64,000 nt of DNA from Pseudomonas abietaniphila (GCF_900100795.1 NZ_FNCO01000004.1:62001-126000), one strand, 5' to 3'. Counted from the stretch's first letter, positions 15,414-25,335 are shown. Notes: a model not told the origin generated them from the letters alone. Program-made: numbers and translations.

Positions 15414-17870
15414 ATGCCTGTCTCTGATTCATCCACCCATCGTTCGCTGACCCTTTCCAACGGCCTGCGCGTGTCGCTGTGTTCGGCGCCGCGTCTGAAA
15501 CGGTGTGCGGCGGCATTGCGGGTAGCGGCAGGCAGTCATGATGTGCCCGAACAGTGGCCAGGACTGGCGCACTTTCTTGAGCATCTGTTCTTTCTCGGGA
15601 CCGAGCGTTTTCCCGCCGACGAAAATCTTATGACCTACGTCCAGCGCCATGGCGGGCAGCTCAACGCCAGCACCCGAGAACGCATCACTGACTTCTTTTT
15701 CGAGTTACCGGCGGCCGTGTTTGCCGAGGGTCTGGACCGGTTGTGCGAGATGCTGGCTCACCCGCGCCTGACGATGGCCGATCAGTTGCGTGAACGGGAG
15801 GTGCTGCATGCGGAGTTCATCGCCTGGTCGCGAGACGCCGCGTCACGCAATCACCTGAAACGGCTGCAGCCGATATCGCCCTTGCATCCCCTTCGCTGGT
15901 TTCATGCGGGGAACCGCTTCAGTCTGCCGGTCCCGCGTCCGGCATTTCAGCAGGCGTTGCAGGACTTCTACCGGCAGTACTACCAAGCAGGTCAGATGAC
16001 CTTGAGCCTGGCGGGACCGCAATCGCTGGAAGCATTGCAGGCGCTGGCCGAGACCTACGGAAGCTATTTCGCCAAGGGCCGTCGGATTGATCAGCGCACG
16101 CCTCCGGCACTGATGGACACCTCCGCCGGGCCGCATGCAGAAGAGGCTCCGAGACAGGTCCATCTGATGTTCGCCTGCGAGGGATTGCCACAAGGTCATG
16201 AGCAGGCTGCCGCGTTTCTCTGCACCTGGATGAATAACGCGCAGCCGGGCGGCCTGGTGGCGACACTGCGCGATCGGCGGCTGATCGAATCGCTCAGGGC
16301 AGAGGTGTTGTACGAGTTTGACGGGCAGGTTTTGATCAGCGTCGAAGCGGTGATCACCGACGTCCTCGCTACGGAAGGAACGCCTTTCACTGTAGGAGCG
16401 CGCTTGCCCGCGAAGACGTCAGAGGTGCGCACGCAGATTTCAGACCTGCTACTCAACTGGCTGACCTTCTTCAAAGCGCATTACCACCCATTGCTCAACG
16501 AATACGCCCTGCTCGAACAACGTCGCCTTGCCGTCGATGGCGCATTGGCGCTTGCCCGACATTACAGCGGCGAGACGACAACCGAACCCGGTCTATCGGA
16601 TCAGGCAATTCGTGCCGTGGATGCGTTGCTCGAAACCCTCACGCCGCAGACGCTGTTGCAGCCAAGTCCTGAAATCGCGGAACGCCCATTGCTGAGCGCC
16701 GACTGGCGGCTGCCCGAGCCCAATCCTTTTCTGCGACCAAAACTTCAGACAGAAAGCCTCTCGGCGCCGCTGCCGTCATTGACCTTCAGTGAAGTGCTGC
16801 CAGCCAACGGCGAAACCACCGCCTATCTTCGCTGGACGCTGCCTGCACCGCACCCAAAGCTCGCCCTCATGCTCAACGACAGCCTGAAATCGCTGACCGC
16901 CGATGCCCGGCAAGCAGGCGTGGCGCTGACTTTCAGCGCTTACGGAAACTTCTGGCAATTAAAAGCGAGTGGGCTGGCTGAACCACTTCCCACCGTGCTG
17001 GAACAGGCGCTGCGGTTGCTCGGTCAGCCAGACGCACAGACGCTCTCGCGTTATGGACAACCCAGCCAGGAGCCTGCGCCGATCCCGATTCGCCAACTGC
17101 TCAAAACGCTTCCTGATCATTTTTTGAACAGCATCAACACCGCAGAAACCCGAGACGTGGAAAGCATCTGGGCTAACGCCCGCTGGATCGGCTTCGCGAC
17201 CGGTCTGGATGAGATCGCCCAGCGCAAACTCACTCACGCCCTGCGGCTGATGCCCGGTGTCGCCGAGGAAAAACCCAGTCACCCACCCGTCCTGGCGCCG
17301 GGCAAACGCTGGCAACACGAGACGTCGGATGCCTCCGAAGATGCGGTGCTGGTGTTCTACCCCACGCCGTCGACACTGATCGAAGACGAGGCGATGTGGC
17401 GATTGTTCGCACAGTTGGTACAAGCGCCGTTCTATCAGCGCCTGCGTGTCGAACTGCAACTGGGCTACGCAGTATTCAGCGGTTTCCGACAGATTGCCGG
17501 GCAAAGCGGGCTGTTGTTTGGCGTGCAGTCACCCAGCGCCAGCGCCGGACAGTTGATCGACCACATCGAGTCCTTCATGGTGACACTGCCTGACCGGATC
17601 AAAGACGCTCACCTCCCCGCGCAGATCACCGCGCTTCAGAGCCAACTCGATCCCGCGACCCTGGACAGTTCGCAGGCGGCCGAAATGCTGTGGCAGGCTC
17701 ACCTGGCCGGGCATTCAGCGCGTTACCTTGAGCGTCTGCAACATTCGTTTGCACATTTGCAGCCCGAAGAACTGAAGCGCGCCGCCAGTCGGGTAGCGCT
17801 ACCTGAAACCACGGTCTTGTGCCTGTCCAATCGCCCCAGCCCAAGCGTGGCGGCACCTGCAGCCAGATGA
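15414..17870 (+). CDS. pqqF: PqqF, M16-family zinc metalloprotease for PQQ precursor processing
   Basis: 818 residues, insulinase/M16 family. It is thought to release the cross-linked Glu-Tyr from PqqA or its fragments during PQQ synthesis. The inverted zinc motif HFLEH is at residues 53-57 (H53, E56, H57) with a downstream Glu ligand around LHAEFIAWSRD. The rest is the usual set of inactive M16 half-domains. It stands directly upstream of pqqA, as in other pseudomonads. Oddity: codons 326-334 (TVGARLPAK) are encoded by a REP half-element, see the repeat at 16390. The N-terminal half matches the family best; the middle is divergent. Confidence 0.92.
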   Translation: MPVSDSSTHRSLTLSNGLRVSLCSAPRLKRCAAALRVAAGSHDVPEQWPGLAHFLEHLFFLGTERFPADENLMTYVQRHGGQLNASTRERITDFFFELPAAVFAEGLDRLCEMLAHPRLTMADQLREREVLHAEFIAWSRDAASRNHLKRLQPISPLHPLRWFHAGNRFSLPVPRPAFQQALQDFYRQYYQAGQMTLSLAGPQSLEALQALAETYGSYFAKGRRIDQRTPPALMDTSAGPHAEEAPRQVHLMFACEGLPQGHEQAAAFLCTWMNNAQPGGLVATLRDRRLIESLRAEVLYEFDGQVLISVEAVITDVLATEGTPFTVGARLPAKTSEVRTQISDLLLNWLTFFKAHYHPLLNEYALLEQRRLAVDGALALARHYSGETTTEPGLSDQAIRAVDALLETLTPQTLLQPSPEIAERPLLSADWRLPEPNPFLRPKLQTESLSAPLPSLTFSEVLPANGETTAYLRWTLPAPHPKLALMLNDSLKSLTADARQAGVALTFSAYGNFWQLKASGLAEPLPTVLEQALRLLGQPDAQTLSRYGQPSQEPAPIPIRQLLKTLPDHFLNSINTAETRDVESIWANARWIGFATGLDEIAQRKLTHALRLMPGVAEEKPSHPPVLAPGKRWQHETSDASEDAVLVFYPTPSTLIEDEAMWRLFAQLVQAPFYQRLRVELQLGYAVFSGFRQIAGQSGLLFGVQSPSASAGQLIDHIESFMVTLPDRIKDAHLPAQITALQSQLDPATLDSSQAAEMLWQAHLAGHSARYLERLQHSFAHLQPEELKRAASRVALPETTVLCLSNRPSPSVAAPAAR
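16390..16415. repeat. REP half-element inside the pqqF coding sequence
   Basis: CTGTAGGAGCGCGCTTGCCC.. here matches the left arm of the REP pairs at 29905, 43169 and 56325 over about 25 bp, but lies in frame within pqqF. No matching right arm is present nearby. It adds or replaces about eight residues without breaking the frame. Confidence 0.85.
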
Positions 17871-18026
17871 TCCTTGCGGGAAATGCAAAAAGCTTTATCT
17901 GATATTTCATCGTTGGAACGGCGTTATTTTTAGTAACATAGCTCCCTAAGCATTTGAACGTCTCCTCTCGCAGGTGTACTAAAGATGTACTTACCCACCG
18001 TTGCATTAACCCAGAAGGAGTCTTTT

Positions 18027-18098
18027 ATGTGGACTAAACCTGCTTACACTGATCTGCGTATCGGCTTTGAAGTCACCATGTACTTCGCAAGCCGTTGA
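18027..18098 (+). CDS. pqqA: PqqA, PQQ precursor peptide
   Basis: A 23-residue peptide starting [20 protein letters not shown]. It holds the conserved E-x-x-x-Y (E15, Y19) whose side chains are cross-linked by PqqE to form the PQQ skeleton. ATG 18027 follows AGAAGGAG at good spacing. It sits between pqqF and pqqB; the hairpin with T6 after its stop probably limits read-through, so that PqqA is made in excess. Too short for ordinary gene callers. Confidence 0.97.
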   Translation: MWTKPAYTDLRIGFEVTMYFASR

Positions 18099-18113
18099 TT
18101 TCTGCGCGGTGAG

Positions 18114-18139
18114 AAGCCTCGGTTCGCCGGGGCTTTTTT
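18114..18139 (+). terminator. Attenuator-like terminator after pqqA
   Basis: AAGCCTCGG (18114-18122), a TTCG tetraloop, and CCGGGGCTT (18127-18135) form a 9-bp stem with one T-G pair, continued by a T6 run. Placed 15 bp after the pqqA stop and 53 bp before pqqB, it should end most transcripts after pqqA. Confidence 0.8.
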
Positions 18140-18192
18140 GTTAGAGGATTCCAGATTTTCGGGCGCAGCAGCCCACTCGGTACGGAGCACAC

Positions 18193-19104
18193 ATGCACAT
18201 CCAGATTCTCGGCTCGGCGGCGGGCGGCGGTTTCCCTCAATGGAACTGCAACTGCGTCAACTGCGCAGGCTTTCGCGACGGCAGCCTGCGGGCGCACGCT
18301 CGCACTCAGTCGTCCATTGCCCTGTCGGACGACGGCGTGAACTGGGTCCTGTGCAACGCCTCCCCCGACATTCGCGCTCAACTGCAAGGCTTCGCCCCCA
18401 TGCAACCCAATCGGGGCCTGCGTGACACGGGCATCAGCGCGATCATCCTGATGGACAGCCAGATCGACCACACCACCGGCCTGCTGAGCCTGCGCGAAGG
18501 TTGTCCGCATCAGGTCTGGTGCACTGACATGGTCCATGAAGACCTGACCACAGGCTTTCCGCTGTTCACCATGCTCAAGCACTGGAATGGCGGTCTGGAC
18601 TGGAACCGCATCGAACTGGAAGGCAGCTTCGTCATTCCCGCCTGCCCGAACCTGCGCTTCACACCGTTTCCGCTGCGCAGCGCTGCCCCGCCCTACTCGC
18701 CTCACCGCTTCGACCCACACCCCGGCGACAACATCGGGCTGATGGTCGAAGACCTTCGCACCGGCGGTAAATTGTTCTACGCACCAGGCCTGGGCAAGGT
18801 CGATGATGCCCTCATGGAAAAGATGAGCGGCGCCGACTGTCTGCTGGTGGACGGCACGATGTGGGACGACGATGAAATGAAACGCCGAGGCGTGGGCACG
18901 CGAACCGGCACCGAGATGGGTCACCTGGCGCAGAACGGCCCCGGCGGCATGCTGGAAGTGCTGGAAAAACTGCCCAGACAGCGCAAGGTGCTCATCCACA
19001 TCAACAACACCAACCCGATCCTCGACGAGGATTCGCCCGAACGCGCAGAGCTGGCCCGCCGTGAGGTTGAAGTGGCGTTTGATGGCATGAGCATCGAGCT
19101 TTAA
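18193..19104 (+). CDS. pqqB: PqqB, PQQ biosynthesis metallo-hydrolase-fold protein
   Basis: 303 residues of the metallo-beta-lactamase fold. It is a PQQ biosynthesis protein, reported to hydroxylate the Glu-Tyr derived intermediate and also discussed as a carrier. It starts [20 protein letters not shown] with the PqqB Cys cluster, and has [10 protein letters not shown] near the metal site, ending with a His-rich [18 protein letters not shown]. It follows pqqA after the attenuator. A REP pair separates it from pqqC. Confidence 0.96.
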   Translation: MHIQILGSAAGGGFPQWNCNCVNCAGFRDGSLRAHARTQSSIALSDDGVNWVLCNASPDIRAQLQGFAPMQPNRGLRDTGISAIILMDSQIDHTTGLLSLREGCPHQVWCTDMVHEDLTTGFPLFTMLKHWNGGLDWNRIELEGSFVIPACPNLRFTPFPLRSAAPPYSPHRFDPHPGDNIGLMVEDLRTGGKLFYAPGLGKVDDALMEKMSGADCLLVDGTMWDDDEMKRRGVGTRTGTEMGHLAQNGPGGMLEVLEKLPRQRKVLIHINNTNPILDEDSPERAELARREVEVAFDGMSIEL

Positions 19105-19143
19105 AGCTGATCGTTAAAGACTGAGCTCAACCGTGGACTCGAA

Positions 19144-19231
19144 CTGTGGGAGCGAATTTATTCGCGATGGTCTTCCAGGCGACGCATTTCCGTCGCTCGA
19201 TCCATTTTCGCGAATGAATTCGCTCCCACAG
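19144..19231. repeat. REP-type inverted pair inside the pqq operon
   Basis: CTGTGGGAGCGAATTTATTC.. at 19144 is mirrored by ..GAATGAATTCGCTCCCACAG ending 19231, same family as 15226. It occupies most of the 174-bp pqqB-pqqC gap, an otherwise compact operon, and could set a differential decay or termination point. Confidence 0.9.
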
Positions 19232-19278
19232 AAATATACCCACAGGATCTGTGATAAATGGGTAAGGAACATGCCGAC

Positions 19279-20034
19279 ATGAGCGAAGCAAAGCCGCTGT
19301 CACCCGCTGAATTCGAACAGGCCTTGCGTGCCAAGGGCGCGTATTACCACATCTACCACCCGTTTCACGTGGCGATGTACGAAGGCCGCGCGACCCGCGA
19401 GCAGATTCAGGGCTGGGTCGCCAACCGCTTCTACTATCAGGTGAACATCCCCCTGAAAGACGCGGCGATTCTGGCCAACTGCCCCGACCGCGAGATTCGT
19501 CGCGAGTGGATTCAGCGCCTGCTCGACCACGACGGCGCGCCCGGAGAAGACGGCGGTATCGAGGCCTGGTTGCGTCTGGGACAGGCCGTCGGGCTGGACC
19601 CGGATCAACTGCGCTCGCAGGAACTGGTCCTGCCGGGCGTACGATTTGCCGTCGATGCGTACGTGAATTTCGCCCGTCGCGCCAACTGGCAGGAAGCGGC
19701 CAGCAGCTCGCTGACCGAACTGTTCGCCCCGCAGATCCACCAGTCGCGGCTGGACAACTGGCCGCAGCACTACCCGTGGATCGATCCGGCCGGCTACGAA
19801 TACTTCCGCACACGCCTCGGCCAGGCACGTCGCGATGTCGAGCACGGGCTGGCGATCACGTTGCAGCACTACACGACGCGGGAAGGTCAGCAACGCATGC
19901 TGGAAATCCTGCAGTTCAAACTCGACATTTTGTGGAGCATGCTGGACGCCATGACCATGGCATACGAGCTGAAGCGGCCGCCCTACCACAGCGTCACTGA
20001 CCAGCGCGTCTGGCACAAAGGAATTGCCCTATGA
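19279..20034 (+). CDS. pqqC: PqqC, pyrroloquinoline-quinone synthase
   Basis: 251 residues, cofactor-free oxidase that carries out the last ring closure and eight-electron oxidation to PQQ. It shows the PqqC/TenA-like helical pattern with [38 protein letters not shown] and [23 protein letters not shown] 19279 is used because AAGGAA lies 9 nt before it; an upstream ATG at 19258 would overlap that site. Its stop overlaps the pqqD start (ATGA), so the two are coupled. Confidence 0.97.
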   Translation: MSEAKPLSPAEFEQALRAKGAYYHIYHPFHVAMYEGRATREQIQGWVANRFYYQVNIPLKDAAILANCPDREIRREWIQRLLDHDGAPGEDGGIEAWLRLGQAVGLDPDQLRSQELVLPGVRFAVDAYVNFARRANWQEAASSSLTELFAPQIHQSRLDNWPQHYPWIDPAGYEYFRTRLGQARRDVEHGLAITLQHYTTREGQQRMLEILQFKLDILWSMLDAMTMAYELKRPPYHSVTDQRVWHKGIAL

Positions 20035-20306
20035 GTTTCAATCGCGAACAAGTGCCCAGCTGGCGCCGGGGTTACCGTTTCCAGTTCGAGCCGGCGCAGA
20101 ATGGCCACGTGCTGCTGTACCCGGAAGGGATGATCAAGCTCAACGAAAGCGCCAGCGAGATCGGTGGCCTGATCGATGGTCAGCGTACGGTGGGTGCGAT
20201 TATCGGCCTGCTTGATGAAAAATTCCCCGGTGTTCCCGAGCTCGGCATCGACGTCGAGCAATTCATGGAGGTCGCTCGTGCAGAACACTGGATCGAACTC
20301 GCCTGA
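20031..20306 (+). CDS. pqqD: PqqD, PqqA-binding peptide chaperone
   Basis: 91 residues, RiPP recognition element (RRE) fold. It binds PqqA and presents it to the radical-SAM enzyme PqqE. The segments [23 protein letters not shown] and [17 protein letters not shown] are typical PqqD. Its ATG overlaps the pqqC stop by 4 bp and its last 29 bp overlap the pqqE start region, as expected for proteins that work in a complex. Confidence 0.96.
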   Translation: MSFNREQVPSWRRGYRFQFEPAQNGHVLLYPEGMIKLNESASEIGGLIDGQRTVGAIIGLLDEKFPGVPELGIDVEQFMEVARAEHWIELA

Positions 20307-21471
20307 GCCTGGTTCAGCGCCAGTTCATGAGCAGCCGTACATTCCGCCGACGCCCGCCGTCGGCCTGCCACTGTGGCTGCTCGCCGAGCTGACCTATCGC
20401 TGCCCGCTGCAATGCCCGTACTGCTCCAACCCGCTGGATTTTGCCAAACAGGGGCAGGAACTGAGCACCGAGCAGTGGTTCAAGGTGATGGCCGAAGCCC
20501 GGCAGATGGGTGCCGCGCAGATCGGATTTTCTGGCGGTGAGCCGCTGGTGCGGCAGGACCTGGCCGAGCTGATCGCGGAGGCTCGACGGCTGGGTTTCTA
20601 CACCAACCTGATCACCTCCGGCATCGGCTTGACCGAGCAGAAGATCATCGACTTCAAGGAAGCCGGTCTGGACCATATCCAGATCAGCTTTCAAGCCAGC
20701 GACGAGCAAGTGAACAACATGCTCGCCGGCTCGAAAAAGGCCTTCGCGCAGAAGCTTGAGATGGCCCGCGCAGTGAAGAAGCACGGCTACCCGATGGTGC
20801 TCAACTTCGTGACGCACCGGCACAACATCGACAAGATCGACAAGATCATCGAGCTTTGCGTGGCGCTGGAAGCCGACTTCGTCGAGTTGGCGACCTGCCA
20901 GTTCTACGGCTGGGCGCACCTGAATCGCGTCGGGTTACTGCCTACCCAGGATCAGTTGGTGCGTGCCGAACGCATCACCAATGAGTACCGCGAGAAACTG
21001 GCTGTCGACAATCATCCGGTCAAACTGATTTTCGTGACGCCCGACTACTACGAGGAACGCCCGAAAGCCTGCATGAACGGCTGGGGCAACCTGTTCCTGA
21101 CCGTCACCCCGGACGGCACCGCCCTGCCGTGCCACGGCGCGCGACAGATGCCCATCCAGTTCCCGAATGTGCGCGACCACACCCTGCAGCACATTTGGTA
21201 CGACTCCTTCGGCTTCAACCGTTTTCGCGGTTACGAATGGATGAAGGAGCCCTGTCGCTCCTGTGATGAGAAGGAAAAAGACTTCGGCGGATGCCGTTGT
21301 CAGGCGTTCATGCTCACGGGCGACGCCAGCAACGCGGACCCGGTGTGCAGCAAATCGCCTCAGCACAACCTCATCACCCAAGCCCGCGACGAAGCCGAGT
21401 ATGCTAGCCAGACCATCGAGCAACTGGCCTTCCGCAATGAACGAAACTCGCGCCTCATCGCAAAATCCTGA
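20278..21471 (+). CDS. pqqE: PqqE, radical-SAM PqqA cross-linking enzyme
   Basis: 397 residues. It forms the Glu-Tyr carbon-carbon bond in PqqA. The radical-SAM CxxxCxxC is C42-PLQ-C46-PY-C49, and the C-terminal SPASM cluster region has [33 protein letters not shown] place the start at GTG 20278, where GGAGG lies 6 nt upstream within pqqD; no in-frame ATG lies between this GTG and the radical-SAM region. It overlaps the next gene by 35 bp. Confidence 0.96.
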   Translation: MQNTGSNSPEPGSAPVHEQPYIPPTPAVGLPLWLLAELTYRCPLQCPYCSNPLDFAKQGQELSTEQWFKVMAEARQMGAAQIGFSGGEPLVRQDLAELIAEARRLGFYTNLITSGIGLTEQKIIDFKEAGLDHIQISFQASDEQVNNMLAGSKKAFAQKLEMARAVKKHGYPMVLNFVTHRHNIDKIDKIIELCVALEADFVELATCQFYGWAHLNRVGLLPTQDQLVRAERITNEYREKLAVDNHPVKLIFVTPDYYEERPKACMNGWGNLFLTVTPDGTALPCHGARQMPIQFPNVRDHTLQHIWYDSFGFNRFRGYEWMKEPCRSCDEKEKDFGGCRCQAFMLTGDASNADPVCSKSPQHNLITQARDEAEYASQTIEQLAFRNERNSRLIAKS

Positions 21472-23263
21472 CCTGTTCTCTGCTGCCGAGGCTGTGGCGG
21501 CAGGGATCGATTTCGCTGAACTGAGCGTCAGTCCCGCTGGCCTTTTCTGGAATGAATTCCGCCCGCAGGACGCGGCCTCGCGCATCTGGCGCTGGAGCAA
21601 CGGCGCCCTTTCATGCCTGACACCGGAGGGTTTCAGTGTTCGCAGCCGCGTCTACGAATACGGCGGAGGGTCGTTCTGCCTGACCGACGATGCGGTCGTC
21701 TTCGTCAACGAAGCCGATCAACAGATCTACCTACAGCCCTTCGACTCCCCCACGCCACATGCCCTGACGCAAGGCGACAAACGCTACGGCGATGTCCGAT
21801 GTGCACGTGGGCACATTCTGGCCGTTGAGGAAGATCAGGATGTTCATCGTCTGGTCTCCATCGCCCTCGTGGACGGCCGCCGTGATGTGCTGGCAGAAGG
21901 CGCCGACTTTTATGCATCGCCAACCCTCAGCCCGACAGGTGATCGCCTGGTGTGGATCGAGTGGTGGCGCCCGCACCAACCCTGGACCTCCACGCGACTG
22001 ATGAGCGTCGAGCGCCAGCCCGATGGCAACTGGGGACGCGCCCATTGCCTCGCCGGCGGTTTGGGCCTGGAGGCGCTGCAGCAACCTCGCTTCGACGACG
22101 CAGGTCGGTTGTATTGCCTGACCGATCGCGCCGGTTTCTGGCAGCCGTGGGTGGAAACGCTGGACGGCTTCGAAGCGTTGCCCGCCGCCGAGGCAGACCA
22201 CGCGCCTGCGCCTTGGCAACTGGGGGGTTCGAGCTGGCTGCCGCTGAACGATGGCGCCTATCTGGCGAGCTGGTCGGAAGACGGCACAGGCGTATTGGGA
22301 TTACGTGCGGCGGACGGCTCGCTGGAAGACTTCAGCGGTGAATACACCCGCTTCCGCAGCCTGGCGGTTGACGATCAATACCTCTATTGCATCGCTGCCT
22401 CGGCAATCAAGCCTGCAGCCGTGGTGGCGATCAGTCGCTCGGACAAACGCGTTAACGTGCTGGCGGGCGGTGTCGCGCCGTTACCCGCCGACCGTATCAG
22501 TCGCCCGCAACCGCTGCGCTATCCCAGCGGCAAGGCCGAAGCGCACGGTTACTTCTACCCCGCCATGAATGGGGAGGACAAACCCCCGCTGGTAGTGTTC
22601 GTCCACGGCGGTCCGACATCCGCCTGTTATCCCGTGCTCGACCCGCGCATCCAGTTCTGGACGCAACGCGGCTTCGCGGTCGCCGACCTCAACTATCGAG
22701 GCAGCACCGGTTATGGCCGCGCGTATCGGCAGGCGTTGTTTCTGGAATGGGGCGTGGTCGACGTTGAAGACGCTTGCGCAGTCGTCGAACACTTGGGGGA
22801 AAGAGGCCTGATCGACCCGAACAACGCCTTCATTCGTGGCGGCAGTGCAGGCGGTTACACAACCCTGTGTGCGCTGGCGTTCAAGGACGTGTTCCGCGCG
22901 GGCGCGAGTCTGTACGGCGTCAGCGATCCCTTGGCGCTGGCTGAAGCCACCCATAAGTTTGAGGCCGATTATCTGGATTGGCTGATCGGCGACCCGGACA
23001 TCGACATGGCCCGCTACCGCGAACGCACCCCATTGCTGCATGCCGACCAGATCAAAGTGCCGGTGATCTTCTTTCAAGGTGAGCTCGACGCCGTGGTCGT
23101 CCCCGCGCAGACCCGCGACATGCTCGACGCCCTTCTGGAAAAAGGCATTGCCGCCGAAGGCCATTTCTACCCCGAAGAACGCCACGGCTTTCGCAAAGCC
23201 AGCAACTTGGCTCATGCACTGGAAACCGAATGGGCGTTCTACCGCAAGGTGATGGGCAGCTGA
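21437..23263 (+). CDS. S9-family prolyl oligopeptidase-like peptidase of the pqq operon
   Basis: 608 residues: an N-terminal beta-propeller region with W-rich repeats (about 1-350) and a C-terminal alpha/beta hydrolase. Nucleophile Ser is in [11 protein letters not shown] (about residue 470), Asp in QGELDAVV and His in ERHGF, the S9 order. Pseudomonads often carry such a peptidase just after pqqE (called PqqM or PqqH in different strains); whether it helps PqqA turnover is unproven. The start ATG 21437 lies inside the end of pqqE, so it is translationally linked. It is probably cytoplasmic, since no signal peptide is seen. Confidence 0.9.
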   Translation: MNETRASSQNPDLFSAAEAVAAGIDFAELSVSPAGLFWNEFRPQDAASRIWRWSNGALSCLTPEGFSVRSRVYEYGGGSFCLTDDAVVFVNEADQQIYLQPFDSPTPHALTQGDKRYGDVRCARGHILAVEEDQDVHRLVSIALVDGRRDVLAEGADFYASPTLSPTGDRLVWIEWWRPHQPWTSTRLMSVERQPDGNWGRAHCLAGGLGLEALQQPRFDDAGRLYCLTDRAGFWQPWVETLDGFEALPAAEADHAPAPWQLGGSSWLPLNDGAYLASWSEDGTGVLGLRAADGSLEDFSGEYTRFRSLAVDDQYLYCIAASAIKPAAVVAISRSDKRVNVLAGGVAPLPADRISRPQPLRYPSGKAEAHGYFYPAMNGEDKPPLVVFVHGGPTSACYPVLDPRIQFWTQRGFAVADLNYRGSTGYGRAYRQALFLEWGVVDVEDACAVVEHLGERGLIDPNNAFIRGGSAGGYTTLCALAFKDVFRAGASLYGVSDPLALAEATHKFEADYLDWLIGDPDIDMARYRERTPLLHADQIKVPVIFFQGELDAVVVPAQTRDMLDALLEKGIAAEGHFYPEERHGFRKASNLAHALETEWAFYRKVMGS

Positions 23264-23287
23264 AGAGACACGCGGCGGCTGATTTTG

Positions 23288-23458
23288 CTGCCGCTGCGCG
23301 GCAGATCGCGGGACAAGCCACGCTCCTACAGTTTCGGCGTGAATCAGCAGCACGCAGCACATCGCCAGATCACGATCTTGGGTTTATCGAGACACCGCTT
23401 CTGGCCGGAGACCGTAGGAGCGTGGCTTGTCCCGCGATCTGGCGCGAAGCGGCAGCAG
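23288..23458. repeat. Long inverted repeat, third REP-like family
   Basis: The left arm from 23288 (CTGCCGCTGCGCGGCAGATC.. through GGGACAAGCCACGCTCCTAC) and the right arm to 23458 (GTAGGAGCGTGGCTTGTCCC.. through GCGAAGCGGCAGCAG) match as complements over about 43 bp with a few changes. They flank about 84 bp without a gene. Confidence 0.85.
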
Positions 23459-23485
23459 ATTCGGTAAATGCGTGCGGCGCCGGAA

Positions 23486-23647
23486 TTACTTCCGGCTGGC
23501 GATGATGTACACCGCGTGGATGATGCCAGGGATGTAACCGAGCAGGGTCAGCAGGATATTGAGCCAGAAGGCGCCCGCGAAGCCGACTTGCAGGAACACG
23601 CCCAAGGGTGGCAGCAGGATGGCGATGATGATGCGAATGATGTCCAT
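23486..23647 (-). CDS. YqaE/Pmp3-family small membrane protein
   Basis: 53 residues, two hydrophobic segments. It starts MDIIRIIIAILLPPLGVFLQ, then VGFAGAFWLNILLTLLGYIPG and ends IIHAVYIIASRK; this is the UPF0057/Pmp3 pattern with the conserved LLPPLGVFL and the NILLTLLGYIPGIIHA segment. Members sit in the inner membrane and are often induced by salt or envelope stress; the mechanism is unknown. ATG 23647 is preceded by GGAGCTTCACCC. It is a single gene, separated from the upstream minus-strand pair by a terminator. Confidence 0.92.
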   Translation of the reverse strand: MDIIRIIIAILLPPLGVFLQVGFAGAFWLNILLTLLGYIPGIIHAVYIIASRK

Positions 23648-23755
23648 GGGTGAAGCTCCTGATTGAGAAGATGGCCCATTCGGGCCACACAGCTAATCGA
23701 CATTGCGCGATTGCAGGGGTTCCGCCACGCATAGCAACACGCCATCAACGAGCAC

Positions 23756-23793
23756 AAAAAAACGCCCCGCACCCAGGAGACCGGTGCAGGGCG
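23756..23793 (-). terminator. Intrinsic terminator of the MOSC/aminotransferase-like pair
   Basis: On the minus strand CGCCCTGCACC pairs with GGTGCGGGGCG (11 bp, one mismatch) around a 9-nt loop and is followed by T7. It lies 44 bp after the stop of the 23837-24538 gene. Confidence 0.85.
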
Positions 23794-23836
23794 AAGCGTA
23801 CGAAACGCAAGACGGTATACGGATTTCAGAGACGGA

Positions 23837-24538
23837 CTAGGCCATGAGTGCGCTAGGCACCGCGTGCCGTTGCGGCTTGGCGGGTGGGCGTGGACGCGCG
23901 GATTGTATCGAGGAGGGTTCCTCCACCCAGCCCGGCAGCTCGTCGACCACTGCAGTGCACGCAGCGCCACGGGCCAATAACGCCGCGCTGCGCGGGCTGC
24001 GATTGGAATGGTCACCCAGTACAACGATATCGGCACGCACGCCGTAGAAGTCTTCGCAGAGCAGGCCGCCCTGTTGCCCGACCGTGCCGCGCGCTTCATT
24101 GAAAATCAGCAGAATGTTCAGCTCGCGGCAGAGCTTGGCCACGCCATGCACATACGCCTGCGACGCGGGCGTAATGACACTTTCACCTTGAATCGGCTCC
24201 AGCACGACCGCGACCGTGGTGGAATCCACTGCCGCAGCCATCGCGGCCAAGTCGTTGAAAGGCACACGGCTGAACCCTGTCGCCATTGACGCAATCAGCG
24301 GATCAAAACGACCACCGCTGGCGACGACCACACCACACTGGCCACGGCGATGATGCTCGCCCCACTTGCGCGCCAGCGTCATTGCGCCGCCAAACGCACC
24401 CTCTTCATCAGCGAACAACCCTGCCTGATCGCTGCCGGTGCGTTGGCGCAGGCGCTGAAGAGGCGATAGCAACGCCGGAGAATCAACGGGGACGGCGCGA
24501 TTCGCGTCAGTCCTTCGCAACAGTTTGAACAGATTCAT
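23837..24538 (-). CDS. Degenerate class III aminotransferase-like protein (likely pseudoenzyme)
   Basis: 233 residues resembling only the central part of PLP-dependent class III transaminases: FADEEGAFGGAMTLARKWGE, then AVVLEPIQGESVITPASQAYVHG. The family continues with a Asp that binds the PLP ring and then a catalytic Lys in AKxxGxG. Here these positions read LLIFNEARGTVGQQG and ADIVVLGDHSNRS, so the Asp is Asn and the Lys is absent. Family members are about 400-430 residues; N- and C-terminal parts are missing here. It overlaps the MOSC gene by 4 bp, so it is still translated as part of an operon. It is either decaying or a repurposed non-enzymatic protein. Confidence 0.7.
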   Translation of the reverse strand: MNLFKLLRRTDANRAVPVDSPALLSPLQRLRQRTGSDQAGLFADEEGAFGGAMTLARKWGEHHRRGQCGVVVASGGRFDPLIASMATGFSRVPFNDLAAMAAAVDSTTVAVVLEPIQGESVITPASQAYVHGVAKLCRELNILLIFNEARGTVGQQGGLLCEDFYGVRADIVVLGDHSNRSPRSAALLARGAACTAVVDELPGWVEEPSSIQSARPRPPAKPQRHAVPSALMA

Positions 24539-25233
24539 GCGCGCAGCCCTTCCAGCGGCAGGCCCAGCAGACGATCGCTCCAGTCCTCGACGCGTCCGGT
24601 GCGCAGGCGTTTGAGGGCGATGTCCCGCCAGCGAGAAGACAGCGCCGGGCAGTCGACCAGTTTTTTCAGGCCCGCATGCTCCAGCGGCTCCTGGTAAAAA
24701 CTGCGCAACGCCCACGCGATCGTCAGACCCGGATAGCTGCGCTGAATCAATTCGAAGGAATCATCGGGGCTGACGAAGCCGGGCTTCAGCACCCGGTAAA
24801 ACCAGCCGCAGCGCCCGGTGTCCTGCGCATGTTGCGGCAGGTCCTCAATCCCCCAACTGTGACTCAGGCGATAGCACGGCGAGCGCGGCTGGCTGATCTG
24901 CAGCAACGCCCCGCCCCAACGAAACATGTCGCCCAGGCAGGCATGTTCTTCGGTCAGGCCGTGGGAAGAGAGATTTTCGCCGAACGCCGGTGCGCGCCAG
25001 TCAATGTGCGGGTAATGCTTGCGCCAGTATTCATAGTGTTCGGAGGGATAGTGATGCAGGGCGCGCTCCGGCCCGGTATGGAAGCGCGGGTCACCGTGTT
25101 CGTCGGTGCCAAGGCCCTGCGGCCAGAGCCATAAGCGCCGGTCCAATCGGTGCTTGTCGATATCGCTGATCAATCCATGACCCAGATTTTTCGCTTTACC
25201 TATGTAAACACCTTCGACCTGGACACTGTTCAT
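24535..25233 (-). CDS. MOSC domain protein (YiiM-like)
   Basis: 232 residues. The MOSC core includes DRRLWLWPQGLGTDEHGDPRFH, HYPSEHYEYWRKHYP, FGENLSSHGLTEEHACLGD and the conserved Cys in ISQPRSPCYRLS, which is thought to carry sulfur or bind molybdenum cofactor ligands. A YiiM-type 3-alpha tail follows (LKPGFVSPDDSFELIQR). YiiM-like proteins help reduce N-hydroxylated compounds with Mo-dependent enzymes. It is co-transcribed with the degenerate aminotransferase-like gene and divergent from the LysR gene. Confidence 0.88.
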   Translation of the reverse strand: MNSVQVEGVYIGKAKNLGHGLISDIDKHRLDRRLWLWPQGLGTDEHGDPRFHTGPERALHHYPSEHYEYWRKHYPHIDWRAPAFGENLSSHGLTEEHACLGDMFRWGGALLQISQPRSPCYRLSHSWGIEDLPQHAQDTGRCGWFYRVLKPGFVSPDDSFELIQRSYPGLTIAWALRSFYQEPLEHAGLKKLVDCPALSSRWRDIALKRLRTGRVEDWSDRLLGLPLEGLRA

Positions 25234-25335
25234 TGCGCGTTATGGCCCTGTAACCCTCGTGAGTTGGGGGTAGACTATGCCTCGTGCGTCAAAACGACCA
25301 TTTCGATTTTCCAGCCATTTCGATAAGACTTACTT

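Noticed and set aside
18027..18098. pqqA considered as an unknown toxin-like microprotein
   Set aside because: The E-x-x-x-Y motif and place between pqqF and pqqB identify it as the PQQ precursor.
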